Of a stretch of DNA of 64,000 nt, positions 46,244 through 58,500 are shown piece by piece. Source of the DNA: Proales similis (lineage: Eukaryota > Rotifera > Eurotatoria > Ploima > Proalidae); NCBI GenBank assembly GCA_019059635.1, contig JAGVRJ010000005.1, forward strand, positions 186,001-250,000, read 5' to 3'. Both the position numbers and the translations under genes were made by a program. Every line of letters begins with the position of its first letter. The stretch's first letter is position 1. The notes below the pieces were generated by a model that saw only the letters and a program-made list of their open reading frames with translations, was not told where the DNA came from and ran no database searches.

Positions 46244-49200
46244 CTAGGCGTCCTCCTCGACCGAGTCCATGAGCTGGTCGTGACAAGAGGGCGAGAATTG
46301 GTTGAGCATCAGGCTCCTCGAAGTGTTGGGTCTGCAAGTGGCAAAGCTCGCGTTTCCTCCGGGCGCAGCCACGTAGCTGACTGATATCTGCGACTGGCTC
46401 AGGAATGAGATGGTCTCGTTGTTCTTGCTCGAATCGATGGCGCTCGTCATCGATATGAACGACTTGCAATCGTCCAGCTCGAACGTCTTGCTCTCGTTGC
46501 GAATCTCGAGAAACTCGTTCACTAGATTCACTGGCTTTATGGACGCCTTGATTGGCGCCGAGTCGGCCGACAAGTTCAACGAGTTGGACGACAAACTGTG
46601 ACGTGCGTTCGAATCGCTCAGATTGGCCCACAACTTTTCTCCACTGTCATTTGCGGCATCGTCGCTATCTGACTTGGTCATTTCGACGAAATTCAGCATC
46701 GGCAGACCTTTGCCCAGGCGCGAGCTCATTTTCGATTTCTTCGAATGCCTGTCCAGCATGCGAAAGTTGGACGTGCTCGGCTTTACATCGTTTGATTCGG
46801 GCGTGTTGAGTTCGTCGATTGACTGCTGCTGCTGCTGGTGTTGGACTTCTTCGTCAAATTGCTTGATTGCCAGTTCAAACTTGCGTCTAAGACTCGCGCC
46901 GCGGCCAGCTAAACGACTTATTCGTTTTGAGCCATCTCTTCCCAAGAAGCCTTTGGCCATTTTGCTATGAGAAACAGCACAACGAGTCTTGGCCATGCTT
47001 GAACGTCCGTAGGCCGAACAGTGATCGCCGTTATCTTCCTCGTCGTAGAATTGGCCGTCCCGAGTGACATGGTCGCTTCGGGACTCGGTATGTTGGCCAT
47101 CGTCTCCATCATCAGGACTCTCTTCGTTGTCATTTGGATTATCACCTCCGTAGTGACCTTGACGATCTTGATGCTCGTTTTGCCGGTCTCTCTGGCTAAA
47201 CTGACCGTCATCGTCGTCACCATCATTATCTTGGTCGTCGTCATCGTTTTGGCCTTGTGCATCTTGATCTTCGTTCTCGTCATTGTCGTCGTCTTCGTCC
47301 TCTTCGTCGTCGTCGTCCTCCTCCTCTTGGTCATCATCTTCATCGTCCTCTTCGTCTTCTTGCCTTTCGTTGTCCTGGTCGACATTGCTGGCGTCATCTT
47401 GTTCGTTCTGGCCGTCGTCATTTACCGTCTCGGTCTGTTCCTCTTCGCCGTCCTCGTCTTGGTTATTATCGTCGAGCAATACTTTGACCTGATGCCGCAT
47501 TCGGCTCTCGAGCTCTTCGCTGGTCGAGCTTGTCTCGTGCTGATTGCCCTCTTGGATGAGAACGTTTATCTCGTTTGTGTTGTTTTCGTCCGCGACCGAG
47601 TTCTCCGGCTCCACACTCAAATTGGACGGCTGCGGGCGGCTGTTGCTGATCAGCTCCGGAGTTGAGCTTTCATCGTCAAGGCCGAACCGCTCCTCAACTC
47701 CGGCCACGTCCTCGTTCATGTTGGCGTCGGCGATAGTCTCAATCTCGTGCTGGTTCTCCTCTTCCATGTCGTCGCCGTAAATCGCGTCCAGCGTGCTCGT
47801 GTTGATGGTCTCGAGTTCGCGCGCGAACGTCGAGTCAGAGTCGGCCACGTAGCGTTTGTCTATGTTCTCTTTAAGCTGATTGTTCACTCCTTTGGGATCG
47901 AGGCCCATGGCCCACGACATGAACATGAGCGACAGATGCACGTTGCGCAGCTTCTTGTGCGTCTTGCTAATCATGTAATAGATGAGCGACTCGCGCGGCA
48001 CTAGACAGCGCAGCTTTTCGAACTCGGCCAGCGCCTGGTCGTACCGCTCCATTGAGAACAGAATCGAGGCCCGATGGAACTTGCATAGATTGTTGCGCGG
48101 CTCGAGCTTCAGAGCCCGGTTGAGAATTTGAAGAGCCCGATCGGACTGCTTGAGCGCATGATAGACGACAGCGATGTGACACATCAGGGTCGGACTGTGC
48201 GGGTTGATGAGCAGCGCCTTTTTGAGGTACTTCTCGGCGAGCACGAACTTCTCCTGCTTCATGTGAATGGAGCCGATGCCGTACCAGGCGTTGTAGTGGC
48301 GCGAGTCGAGGAAGATGGCCTTGCGAAAGCAGGACAAGCCCTTGTCCATCTCCTCGATCAGGCAGTATTCATGTCCGAGCAGATTGTAGGCGTAGACGAA
48401 TTTCTCGTCCACTTGAGTGGCGCGCTGGAAGAACTTGATGGCCGCGTCGTGCTCCTTGTGCAAGCTGAAGCAGTTGCCAACCACGCACCAGGTCTGCGGC
48501 GCGAGCTTGTCGAATTGGGTCAGCTCCTGTGCCAGTGCGGACAAGGCGACCTCCTTGTGCAAATGCCACAATGTGGTGCTGTAGTACTCAAGTCCGTCCA
48601 AATGGTACGGATACTTGTTGCGGAGTTTGACGTAGACATTCTCCGCCTGGCCGTAGTCGTTCAGCTCGAAATAGGCGCGACCGATGCAACTGAGCACGAA
48701 CGTGGACTCGAGCTGGGCGGGCGGCAGCTGCTGAAACGTTTCAATCGCTTTCTGACACTCGAACTGCTTTAGACTTTGATAGGCGGCGCCGATTTCACGG
48801 TAAAGCTTCATGAGCAGCTCGAGCGACACACTCGTCTCAATGAGCATGTTCATGCGAGAGCTGTTGCGTCTCAGCAGCGAATGATCGGAGCGGAACGTGC
48901 CTGTCTCGGACGTCTCTTCGCTCTCTTTGATGCCCAGACGACTTCTCTTGTTCTCCTTGGTGAGCAGATTGCAGTGCGGACAGTCAATGTAGGCGCAGTC
49001 GCGTTGAAGCTCTTCGTACTCGCTGCCGCCTCCCGTCTCGGCCGTCTCGATCAACTCGATTGACTTTTTCTTCGTCTTGAGACGCTTTTTCACTTTGCTC
49101 GGCGACGATCTAGACTCGCTCGATTTACTCTCGCCTGTGCTTGCCGGCGGACTCTCGTTGCCGGTCGACGTGGACGCATGCGGACACTGGCCAGAGCCCG

Positions 49201-50488
49201 AGCCTGAAGTCTTGTTCTCTTTGACTGCGTTCTGGTTGGCGTAGATGCGCGAGCTACGTCTGACAGTCGAGCTGGCGTTCGACGAGGACACGTTCGACAA
49301 GCTGTTGGTCGTGTTCTGTCCGAACAGGGTGCGCGTGCTTGTCTGGCTCCTCTTGTTGAGGCACTTTTTCAGTGGCGGCGCGATTATGATGTTTGTGGTG
49401 CCGATCAGCTGTGGCGGCGGTGTGTACATTGAAGTGTTTTGCGAGCCTGTCTTGCTCAGCACCTGATTAAGGAGCGAGGTTGGCTTGGCCTGGGCGGGCG
49501 CCTGATTGCTTGTGTTTGTCACAGGAGTCAAGCCGATCGACTCGTCGCCCTTGCCGCTCTCGGCCGTCTCGTCTCTGCTGATTGAAACATTGGGCTCTGT
49601 TGAAGAATGATGCTCGTTTTCGACCAGTCGAAGTATCTGCGCGATCTCCTCTCTACTCTCAAAGAGCTCGCAGTTGGGATCGCTATGCGACCGACTCGGC
49701 TCCGAGTGACGGTGCGGCACCTGATCTGAGTCGATTATTTGCGTTTTGTAGGTGTTGAGCGCCGAGTTGAAATTGAAGTATTTGCTCGTGTCGACCTTCT
49801 CGCCTAATGCAACAGCGGCGGTTAGAATGCGAGCCATTCTGGAGGCCAGCTGCTCTTACCGAGTTTACAAATGGCGTCAAACGACGACCACAGAAATGGA
49901 TTAAGGCGAAGACTTTTCTTGTAAAACTCAATGGCCTGTGCGGTGCGGTCGGTCTTTGAGTAGACGGTGGCCAGCAGCTGGAGCACATGCGAGGCGAACT
50001 CGGTGCCGTAGATGCGAATTATCTCGTCGTGCAGCTTTGGCTTGGACGTGCCACTTGCTTGCTTTTGCGGCTTTGCGCACTCGCGGGTGAGAATGGCCTC
50101 CGCCTCGCCGTAGATTTCCAGCTCAACGCAGCATTTGCCCATCAAATACTTTGACTTGGCAAGTTTGACCTCCCACTCGCGCAGCATGTGATAGGTGCGA
50201 AGTGGCCGCGCGCCAGATCGGTAATGGCTCAGTGCGAGCAAGTAGAGCGACTCTTCCGATTGATCTGGACAAAAACAGACGGACTAGAGGCAGCGGTGGC
50301 CAGCCAACAGATAATTGACGCTTACGTTCGGCGTGCAGTCTCTCGGCCAGAAAGATGGCATCCTGATAGGCAAAGTGGTTGAGGCAGTTCAAGACGATTT
50401 GCTATTGAAGAGAGCAACGGTTAGCCAGAGAGCGTAGACATTGCTCGCAGCTGATCTCACTCACTTGGGTCGAGTCCATGACACTCAT
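46244..50488 (-). CDS. CDC27: CDC27/APC3 subunit of the anaphase-promoting complex, with a long acidic C-terminal extension
   Basis: APC3 is a TPR scaffold of the APC/C ubiquitin ligase and binds the IR tails of the Cdc20/Cdh1 activators. Four exons join in phase: 50488-50465, 50401-50326, 50264-49860 and 49803-46244, giving about 1354 residues. The N-terminal TPR part has NCLNHFAYQDAIFLAERLHAE, KYLMGKCCVEL and FYKKSLRLNPFLW. A Ser/Thr-rich linker follows, then the C-terminal TPR array (TWCVVGNCFSLHKEHDAAIKFF, YNLLGHEYCLIEEMDKGL, HYNAWYGIGSIHMKQEKF, LMCHIAVVYHALKQSDRAL). Usual CDC27 is ~800-850 residues and ends soon after the TPRs. Here ~500 more residues follow, with an Asp/Glu run of more than 60 residues, then Ser-rich sequence ending MDSVEEDA. 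The frame is open throughout, so the tail seems genuine. Confidence 0.95.
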
Positions 50489-51640
50489 GCTGTTTTACGC
50501 GCGCGCGTGCCTCTGCCTCCTGTGTTCAACGCGTCTAAAAAAAAGAAACTGGACGTTCTAAGACAACCATGTTGATGAGTTCGTGAGTTGGATTATATGA
50601 AGCAAATACAATTCATCATCCACATCGTCCCTCCGAACATCTAATCATAATATTCTTGTAACGAGCATTATTACTTGGAGTCGCAACTATTAATGCGTTC
50701 GTGTATACACAAGCCCACTCGCACTGCACACACACTCACTCACACACTCACTCACACGTACACTCACACACTGGTTCAGAAGTACGCACATTTGAATACA
50801 CACACACACACACACACAAATAGAATTAGAAGCAAAGCCTAAACAGGTCAGCAGGGCCATTCGAGAGCGATCTAAGCCGCCACGCAACGTTGTAGGCGCC
50901 GTTTGATCTTGCCAGGCCGCGTTGCACAACTAAGTCACCAGCGGCGCCTATGCGCTGACCAGAGCTGCCTTATTGACCTCTATTTAGCAGGTGTCCCCTT
51001 TCGATTGCCATTTTGTCCGTTGCTATGCCCCTATCTCTCATAAGCGTCTGCCTCGGGCCAATTGTGCGAAACATCTTTCATTTGTCAACCGAGTCTCTCA
51101 ATTCACAGCGCGGTCACATCAAGCAGTTCAACATCCAGGCCGCTCTGTCCCAAATTCTTGGCCCAGGGGCAATTAAAAAAAAGGCTCGAGTGTCAGGGTC
51201 AAACAAAGATATAGGCAGCGAATGGGAGACGACCGGGTGCGGCAGGAATGGCAGAGGGCCAGCTTTTTGGCGCCGATTTGCTCTTATTCTTGGCAGTTTA
51301 CATTTGGCCGCTTCGAGTGAGAACAGCGCAACGGCGGGGATGGGCATTGTTCCAGAATAATAAATTAAAACTTTCGACAGGCAACGGCGGCGGCGGCAAT
51401 CGGTCTATGGCCGCATAATGTGCCCAAATCATTCATATATAGTTCTCTCAAGTGCGAGCTCGTCTAATGTTGGTTGAATTCATAATTTGAGACACACACA
51501 CACACATATACAGATTCACATTCACACACACACACACGCACACATCGATAGAGTTGGAAGAAATAAAGGCAAAAGATGAGCAGATCGGCTGCAGTAGTAG
51601 ACTCAGGAGCTAGACAGACCTAATCTGGCAAAGAGACAAA
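50489..51640. other. Divergent intergenic region
   Basis: Between the CDC27 start and the RSBN1-like start. CA-rich blocks lie at ~50720-50820 and ~51490-51545. No gene is seen. Confidence 0.55.
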
Positions 51641-53686
51641 ATGAGCTCAGAGAAGGCGGTCGTTGGCCAAAATGCAACGCCTATAGCAAGGCGCCAATTC
51701 TCCCTGGTCAACGCCAGTAAACTCATACCCATAGGTCCTCAAGCAGTCTCTGTGCGTCCCAACTGGACGAGCATTCTTCAGAGTAAAACGAGCAGCCCGA
51801 GCAAACCGCCTCTGTCGTCAGCGTCCACATCGTCGTCGTCGTCGTCGTCGTCGTCGCCAATCAAGTCACCAGTCCACTCGCCAGCAGAGCCGAGCGTGCC
51901 CACTAAAGCAGCGGCAGCCCAATCAAGCAGCGAACTGTCGCCCGCTCGAAAAAACAACTTTCTTAGCACCATAGTCACCAAGCCGCTCATGTCCACTCGT
52001 GTAGAAGTGGTGAAAACGCAGCTAACGCAATCGAGCAAACAAACCGGCTGCATTTCTTGTAAAAGCCACGAGTGCAAGAATGACGGACACAGTCCGGTGG
52101 ACAAAAAGCCGCCAAAACTCACTGCGCCTGATTCTAGTGCAAAAGAAACCAAAGCCGGAGACGAGTCGGAGCATAAGACGATTAAAAGATTCAAAAACAA
52201 ATCCAAAATGATGGAGTCTTGTCAACGAAAGAACAAAATGGCCAAACTGGAGCAGAGCAGCCGTTCGGCTGAGGCACAGTCGAATGAGAAACTCGCGGCT
52301 GCAACTGGCGGCGATCTAAAGCTGTTCGAATCGCTTATTCACAAGGAAAAGGACGCGAACGGCGGCGCAACGTACCTGGTCGCCTACCAGGACGAGTTGG
52401 ACGCCAAGCTGGCCAATCACCAACTCATGGACAAGTTCGCCTTGTACTTTGTCAACAAGACCTATTCGGAGTCGTCGAGCAAAGCGCCGCCTCAATCGTC
52501 CTGCTCGCCGAACGCGTTCAAGGAGAACGAGTTCGACCTGGGCGTGTTGGCCAAGGCCAAGAGCTCGGCCAATTTCGTCATGGGAATAATCCGAGACTCG
52601 GCCAGGGCCATTCCGGACATTCTCGACTACTTTGCCAGCAACTATCCGCAAATGATTGTCAAATCGTCGCTCTTGCTCAACAGCAAAGAGATAAGCACCA
52701 TGACCATGGGCGAGTACCAAAAGTGTGTCAAGTCGACCTACTCGAGCGGCACATTCAGATACGGTCCCCTGCTGCAGACCTCGATTGTGGGCGTGCGCAA
52801 AGAGGAGATCGGCGACTACTTTCCAGAGTTCATAGGCCGCCATTTGGAGAGCAACGCGTTCATTCGTCACACTCTGCCTTGGTCCAGCTTGTCCATAAAC
52901 GAGAACATGAGTCCGTTGAACAGCGACGACGGGCCGATAATCTGGGCCCGGCCCGGCGAGCAAATGATACCAACGTCTCATCTGAAAGACCAGAACGAAA
53001 TCAACCTCTGCTCGACCGGAGCGAGCAGTCCCAACGACAAGAAGCGAAAGTAAGATTTGTATGTTTTTCGTCGCCTAAAACGAGTCTAGTTCAACTCTGG
53101 TCTGCAAAGGAAAAGCTCTGACCTCAGCCGATTGGGCGCCTATTATGGAAGAGCGTCTAATCCGCGCGAAATACTGTTCGAAGACAGAACAAAGCCGCAT
53201 TCGGACCACGTGGGCAACGGAACGGACACTACGGCCGCGGTGGGCGTCCTAAAGGCAGTTCACGGCGACACGGACTCGGAAGATGACGCCGAAGACGAGA
53301 GCAGCAAGCCGGTAAAGCAGAAAAGCCTGAACCGAGTTGTAAAGCACGTGGTCTGTTTTCACGCCGCCGATTACTCGCGTCTGATTGAGCAGCTAAAAAT
53401 AGACGTCTACGAGCCACCACTGAACCAGGTAAGGCTCCTGATTTGCGGCATGTTGGGCTTTGGTCTCTAAACTAAAATCTTCTTCAAGTGCGTTCTATGG
53501 TGCGATGACGCAAAGCTGAATCAATTGCGACGCGAAGGCGTTCGATATGCCCGGATTGAACTCAAAGACAATGATGTCTACTTCATCCCGCGCAACGTGG
53601 TGCACCAGTTCAAGTCGGTCTCGGCCGTCTCTTCGATTGCCTGGCACATTCGTCTAAAGCAGTATTACGAGCAGCAATTGCCATGA
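51641..53686 (+). CDS. RSBN1: RSBN1-family JmjC-type protein (KDM9-like, H4K20 demethylase family)
   Basis: Three exons join in phase: 51641-53049, 53110-53428 and 53489-53686, giving about 641 residues. The N-terminal ~230 residues are disordered (Ser/Lys-rich, with a Ser run from TCG repeats). The conserved core starts at [26 protein letters not shown] and includes [28 protein letters not shown] and [10 protein letters not shown]. Exon 2 has [17 protein letters not shown] with the H-x-D iron ligands. Exon 3 has [15 protein letters not shown] with the distal His, and [13 protein letters not shown]. The Fe(II) triad is therefore present. The family includes nematode DPY-21, an H4K20me2 demethylase in chromatin. 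The protein ends soon after the core, without the long C-terminal tail of the vertebrate proteins. Confidence 0.92.
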
Positions 53687-54145
53687 CCATACTGTGCGCC
53701 GTCTTTCTCATTTTAGTCGCAGCCTTCGACTGCAAGCCACCATTCTATGTACTTGATGTCACCGCAATGTTCATTTGGGCATTTTTGTACATTTTCTACC
53801 CTTCTTTATACATTATTCAAATTCTTTGTTTTTGTTCGATGTTTACTTGAAGCCGCTTCGTTTTTATTATCAAAAAAAAAAAGAAGCGATGAGCTCTAGA
53901 CGGCTAGCCGTTGCCTAAATGATCGCTGCCATCGCTGATATGTGTGGCCGTTGAACTCAACTTGGCGCTTGTCTTCGCTCTGCGCTCTGATCATAATAAT
54001 GAATGAATAAATAAAGTTGATCATAATTCAACGAATTGAACGATATTTCTAGCGCCCAATCATCACGAATGAAGGTTATGCTTCACTCGTTAGCCTAATT
54101 CAATTTGTTTCTCAATTTAATAATCGTCAGTTTGTTTGGAAAAGA
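53687..54145. other. Intergenic stretch
   Basis: AATAAATAAA near 54006 is a likely poly(A) signal for the RSBN1-like gene. No gene is seen. Confidence 0.55.
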
Positions 54146-54963
54146 ATGAGCGGCGACCAGCAGCTTCAGTTCGCGCCCTTTCGAGATCTGAACGACTTCG
54201 TGGGCCAGGCGGAAAAGTACGCCATACCCAACTTCAACGACCTGCCGCGACTCAACAACCGAATCACCAACAACCTGCTCTACTACCAGACCAACTACAT
54301 CGTAATCTTCATGCTCATGTTCGTTCTGATCAGGTGAGTGGAGTCCTAGTCGACCGCTAAGCAGCTCTATGACCTGCCTCAAGTATGATGCATCCGATCG
54401 AGTTCATCGGCGGGCTAGTCGCATTTGCGCTGCTCTTCGGCGGCTACATAATTCTCACCGATCGCAGTGCCGAAGTGCAAAGGCTGAAGCGCGATCGCCC
54501 CTACGTCAATCTGATCGTCATCCTCCTTCTCTCCGGCTTTATATTCAACTTGTTCGGCGCTCTGCTTACATTCACTTTCAGCATTTGCATGCCGTTGCTG
54601 AGTAAGTGCAACTATTGAAACCAGCCGCCCGCACAAGCCCACCCATTCAACTCTGCGTTTAAAAAAGTAATATTCGTTCATGCAGCTCTGCGACTGCGCA
54701 ACTTGAAGAACAAGGTGGCCAACAAGATCGAGTCGATCGGGGTGTCGCGAACGCCCATGGGCTTTCTGCTCGAGAAACTAGGTGCGATCCATGAGGCAGC
54801 TTCATGAGCTCGACTCCGTTCTGTCTCTTCTCTTTTTAACCCCTCGCATGACTCTGACAAACTAATTTGTGTTCTTGTTTTCCTCCTGCGTTTGCCTGTC
54901 GCTTTTTTAGGTTTAATTTACATCGCGTTCAGCTCAAAAGAGACCAGCAGCAAGCTGAACTAG
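54146..54963 (+). CDS. ARL6IP5: PRA1-family membrane protein, ARL6IP5/PRAF3-like
   Basis: Four exons join in phase: 54146-54333, 54384 to ~54600, ~54685-54781 and ~54911-54963, giving about 184 residues. PRA1-family proteins sit in ER/Golgi membranes and affect Rab and transporter traffic. The family core is clear: [37 protein letters not shown], and paired hydrophobic segments [10 protein letters not shown] / [20 protein letters not shown] and [12 protein letters not shown] / [14 protein letters not shown]. Then comes [19 protein letters not shown], closely matching the ARL6IP5 (JWA) branch. The short C-terminus ends KETSSKLN. Confidence 0.9.
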
Positions 54964-55558
54964 AGCTTATAGATCGAGTCCTTAGTGCCCGAGACCATGT
55001 CGCCCGCCCGCCCCCAACAGTAGCGTTGCTGTTTGTTCGAAGCACCCCAAAGTTCATTTGTTCATTTTATCCTCTAAATTGTCGCTGTTTGTTTATTGAC
55101 AAGTTGAAATGCTTTATTTTGCCGAATAAAAATTTTCGCAAAATTTCGCCTCTTCTCTAATCTAAACTCTTCCCCCAATCCGACAGGCATTGAGGCGAGT
55201 CCATTGCTTCCGGATTGCTCGTAGCCACTCATTCAATTTGAAAGCTTCTTATTAACTGTCCTTGTCCGTAAATTATTATTCTGACCAGAAGAAGAAATCT
55301 GAATTGAAGTTGGAAAGCTTTATTTTGCCGAATGCGTGAGAGTGTGTGTGTGTGTGTGTGGATGGGCTTAGTGGAGCTTGGATGCAAGTTAAAGGGCAAG
55401 CGAGGCCAGCTGACTCGTTGTCATTGTTTTTCGCACGACCAGCTTTTCATTCGCGGTCAAATCAATTTTTCCATTCAGTCGGCAATTTAAATAATCGGGA
55501 AAAGAAAACGCAAAAATAAATAAATGCCCGCTGTCGAGCGTGTGGACCGGAGTAAAGT
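54964..55558. other. Convergent 3' region
   Basis: A plus-strand AATAAA near 55127 ends the PRA1-family gene. A minus-strand signal near 55319-55324 could end the Tudor gene. A GT microsatellite lies at ~55340-55361. A ~17 bp direct repeat (CTTTATTTTGCCGAAT) occurs near 55111 and 55317. Confidence 0.55.
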
Positions 55559-58500
55559 TCAAATCATTTTCAAGACATTCTGGCCGCTGATCTTCATGTT
55601 GACGTCGTAGAAATTGTTCAGGTCGTCATCTTTTACATCGACAACATCGATGGTTACATTCGAGTTTGTGCTGTACGCCAAGGCCTTTAGCTTGGTGACT
55701 CGTTCGACACTGAGCGAAATGAGCTCCGAAGTGTTCATTGCCAGACAGCAGCGAATGGCCACTTTTGGCAGACGATTGAACTTGTCGCTGAGTCTCTGTA
55801 GTTTGCTTCGTGGCACTCTCTGCGAGCTGCCTTCGTCCACAAACTCGACCAGGGCCATTTTGTTGTCGGTGTCGAGCACCACGCATCTGAACCATTGGTC
55901 CCTGACTTTGCAGGCGTAAGCCAAGCCCGGAACTATGCCGCGGTCGACATCGATGCTGTCGAGACTGTCGAACGCGCTCGGGTCCATGCAGCTCTCGGTC
56001 GCCTCGCTCTGGTCGGTGGTGTTCTCTCGCAGCAAGTAGAAAGCGTTCATCGACCTCCTCAGCACTGCATACTCGGCCAACAAGCTTTTCCTCTGGCAGT
56101 AAAAGTTCTCGGGCGTAAACGAGTCGCCCAGCACTCGGACAGACACGTCCTTGTCGCCGGGACGAAGCTCACGCAACGACTCGTTGTCGTCAATATCCTT
56201 CACCCATCTGGACGTGTCTTCTCTCTTGTTATTGGCCGGCTCGTTCAAGCGGATTATGTTCGAGTTGTGTAAGATCGAGTTCGGATTCTCCAAGAGCTTT
56301 AGGCTCGGTCCGGGCGCCATCTCAGGCTGAATGCGTGTCGACTCTGTGATGGCGCTGAACGACGAGGACGACGAGTCGTATTCTTGATTCAGCTCGTAGT
56401 TTGTCACTTTGGTCAATTTAGACGAGGCGTTTGAAATGGCCTGATTGCCAGTGGTGTTGAACGCGAACTCTTTCTGCGTCGAGCACAATATGTTCTCGGG
56501 AGTCGAGTCGTGCTCCTTTAGAATGCGAGGCGAGTTGGCGAACGAGAACATGGCGGTTCGCTTCAGATCGGGCATGCAGGGCGAGAGCAGCATCGGCGAT
56601 CTAATTCGCTTGAAATACTCGACTCGAATCGTGTACTTGTAGTTTCTCAGCTCTTCATGCTCTGGACTCAGCGGACTCAGCTCTCGAGACAGACAGACTA
56701 TTTTGAGCTCAAAGTTTCTTATCGAAATATACGACTGATTCTGATCGGAGCTCAAGTCCTCCTCGTTGCTCTTGATCAAGTCAAGATACTTGGCGAACAG
56801 CTCTTGCTGACTGGGCTCGTTCGCCAGCTGACATCGATGAACCATCACAGGCATGTTCAAGAAGTGCTCCTCCTCCAATCTGAAGGCTTTGGACACTTTT
56901 ATGCTCACAGTGCGGCAGTAGTCGACCAGATAAAGGTTGAATAGGCCGGCGCTGGCCTGATGGCCCACAATCAGCCCTCGGCACCATTTGGCCGTTTGAA
57001 TGGACAGAGTGGCACACGCTTGGCCAACGAACGAGTCGAGCAGCTGCTTGCTCACTTTGACTGTGTCGTCCACAAGTCGCTTCAGAGTCGATTTGTTCTG
57101 TGAATGCCACCGATGAAAGTAGTCGAGGAAATCGGACCGTTTAGCCACGTCCGCGTTGTTTATGATTCCAAAGTGGTTTACGTTGTCCACTTCGATCAGC
57201 TGCACTTGATAGTCTTTGCCGCGTTCCATCTCTGTCTCGTAGTAGACCAGAGTCTTGTCGGCCAGGCTCTCGCCCAACAGCGTCTGATCGTTCAGTTTCA
57301 TCGACGGCGCACTCAGCTTGGGCGCGTACTTGACCAGGTCGCAAGCGTTCCTCAACGACTTCTCCCTCTCGTCGAACTTGTTCAGTCGGTCGACGAACTT
57401 GTCCACTTCGTCTTGGCTCAGCTCGGCCAAATCGTTGCGCATCGGCACGTGGATGACCACCTCGACCGGCTTGCTGTTGTCCGACTGAAGCGGCAGGCGG
57501 TTCTCGATTTTTGCTTTCTGCACAAAGCGTCGAGCGCTGGTGGCGAACAGCGGCCGATTGGCAAGCAGCTTCTGTAAACTCTCCGAATCAGCCTCATCGA
57601 CACCGGCCAGGCGACAGTTGATCGCTTGTGGTGCCAACTGCTCTAAAAAGTCGTCGTCCAGCTCGATTAGCTCCTCGGTGTGCACCTTGCTGGTGAAGCC
57701 GTAGTCAATGTGAAAGGCCACAAACACTCCCTCGCTCAGCACGCCGGTCAATTTCACTCGGTAGTACTTGCCTTGCTTGCAAATAACGTAAAGCTTGTCG
57801 GTGTCGGGCGTGACCTTGAGCTCTCTGGTCAAATTTGAAAAATCGTCCTTCAGCTGCTCTTCAATCTGCATGAGCTGCCTGACCGAGTCGCTGCTGTGCA
57901 AAAAGAACTGATTCACCGACTTGAAGTGGCTGAGTCGGAAAAAGTGACTTGTACTGTGCAGGTCGTTGCGTCTCAGCTCGTAAAAGTCGTGTCTTAGGTT
58001 GATCTTGGCAAATCTTTGTGCTCGATTGACCTCAGTGGCCGACTTGACATCGGCGACCACTTCGACAGTCTTGTGCAAGTCAGCTTCGCTCTGAGTGAAC
58101 TCAAACTCGGCCTTTGTGCTCAGGCCGACAATGTTCAGTCTCACTGTGCGCGCGTAGAAGCGCGACTCGTTCAAGAGCTTCTTGGTCTCTTCGCTCACAA
58201 TCGGTCGACTTGGCTTGGCCATGATGGCGAAAAAGGGCAACACCGCAACGACCGGATCGGTCGAAATTCCGAGACGCTTAACCGAGAACGTGATGCGCTT
58301 GCCCGTGTCCACATTGTAGACCAAGCAACGATCGTTGCACTGATCGAGCAGGACTCCTCTGGAGACGTCGCGCGCCGCCTCTGCTTCTCCTTGACCTTCA
58401 TCATCGATCACGTGCTCGCTCAGTGACAGAATCGACGCCGATTTGTGCGTTTCGCAACGAGCCGAATGATCGAACAAATAAATCTGGCCCTTGACGCCCG

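Noticed and set aside
47021-47665. 214-codon plus-strand frame rich in Val/Leu/Ile resembling a multi-pass membrane protein
   Set aside because: It is the complement of the acidic (GAC/GAA-rich) tail of CDC27; its composition is forced by the other strand.
55111-55333. 17 bp direct repeat CTTTATTTTGCCGAAT as a mobile-element target duplication
   Set aside because: The ~200 bp between the copies has no terminal inverted repeats or element structure; both copies contain poly(A)-signal-like sequence and may be chance or a small duplication.
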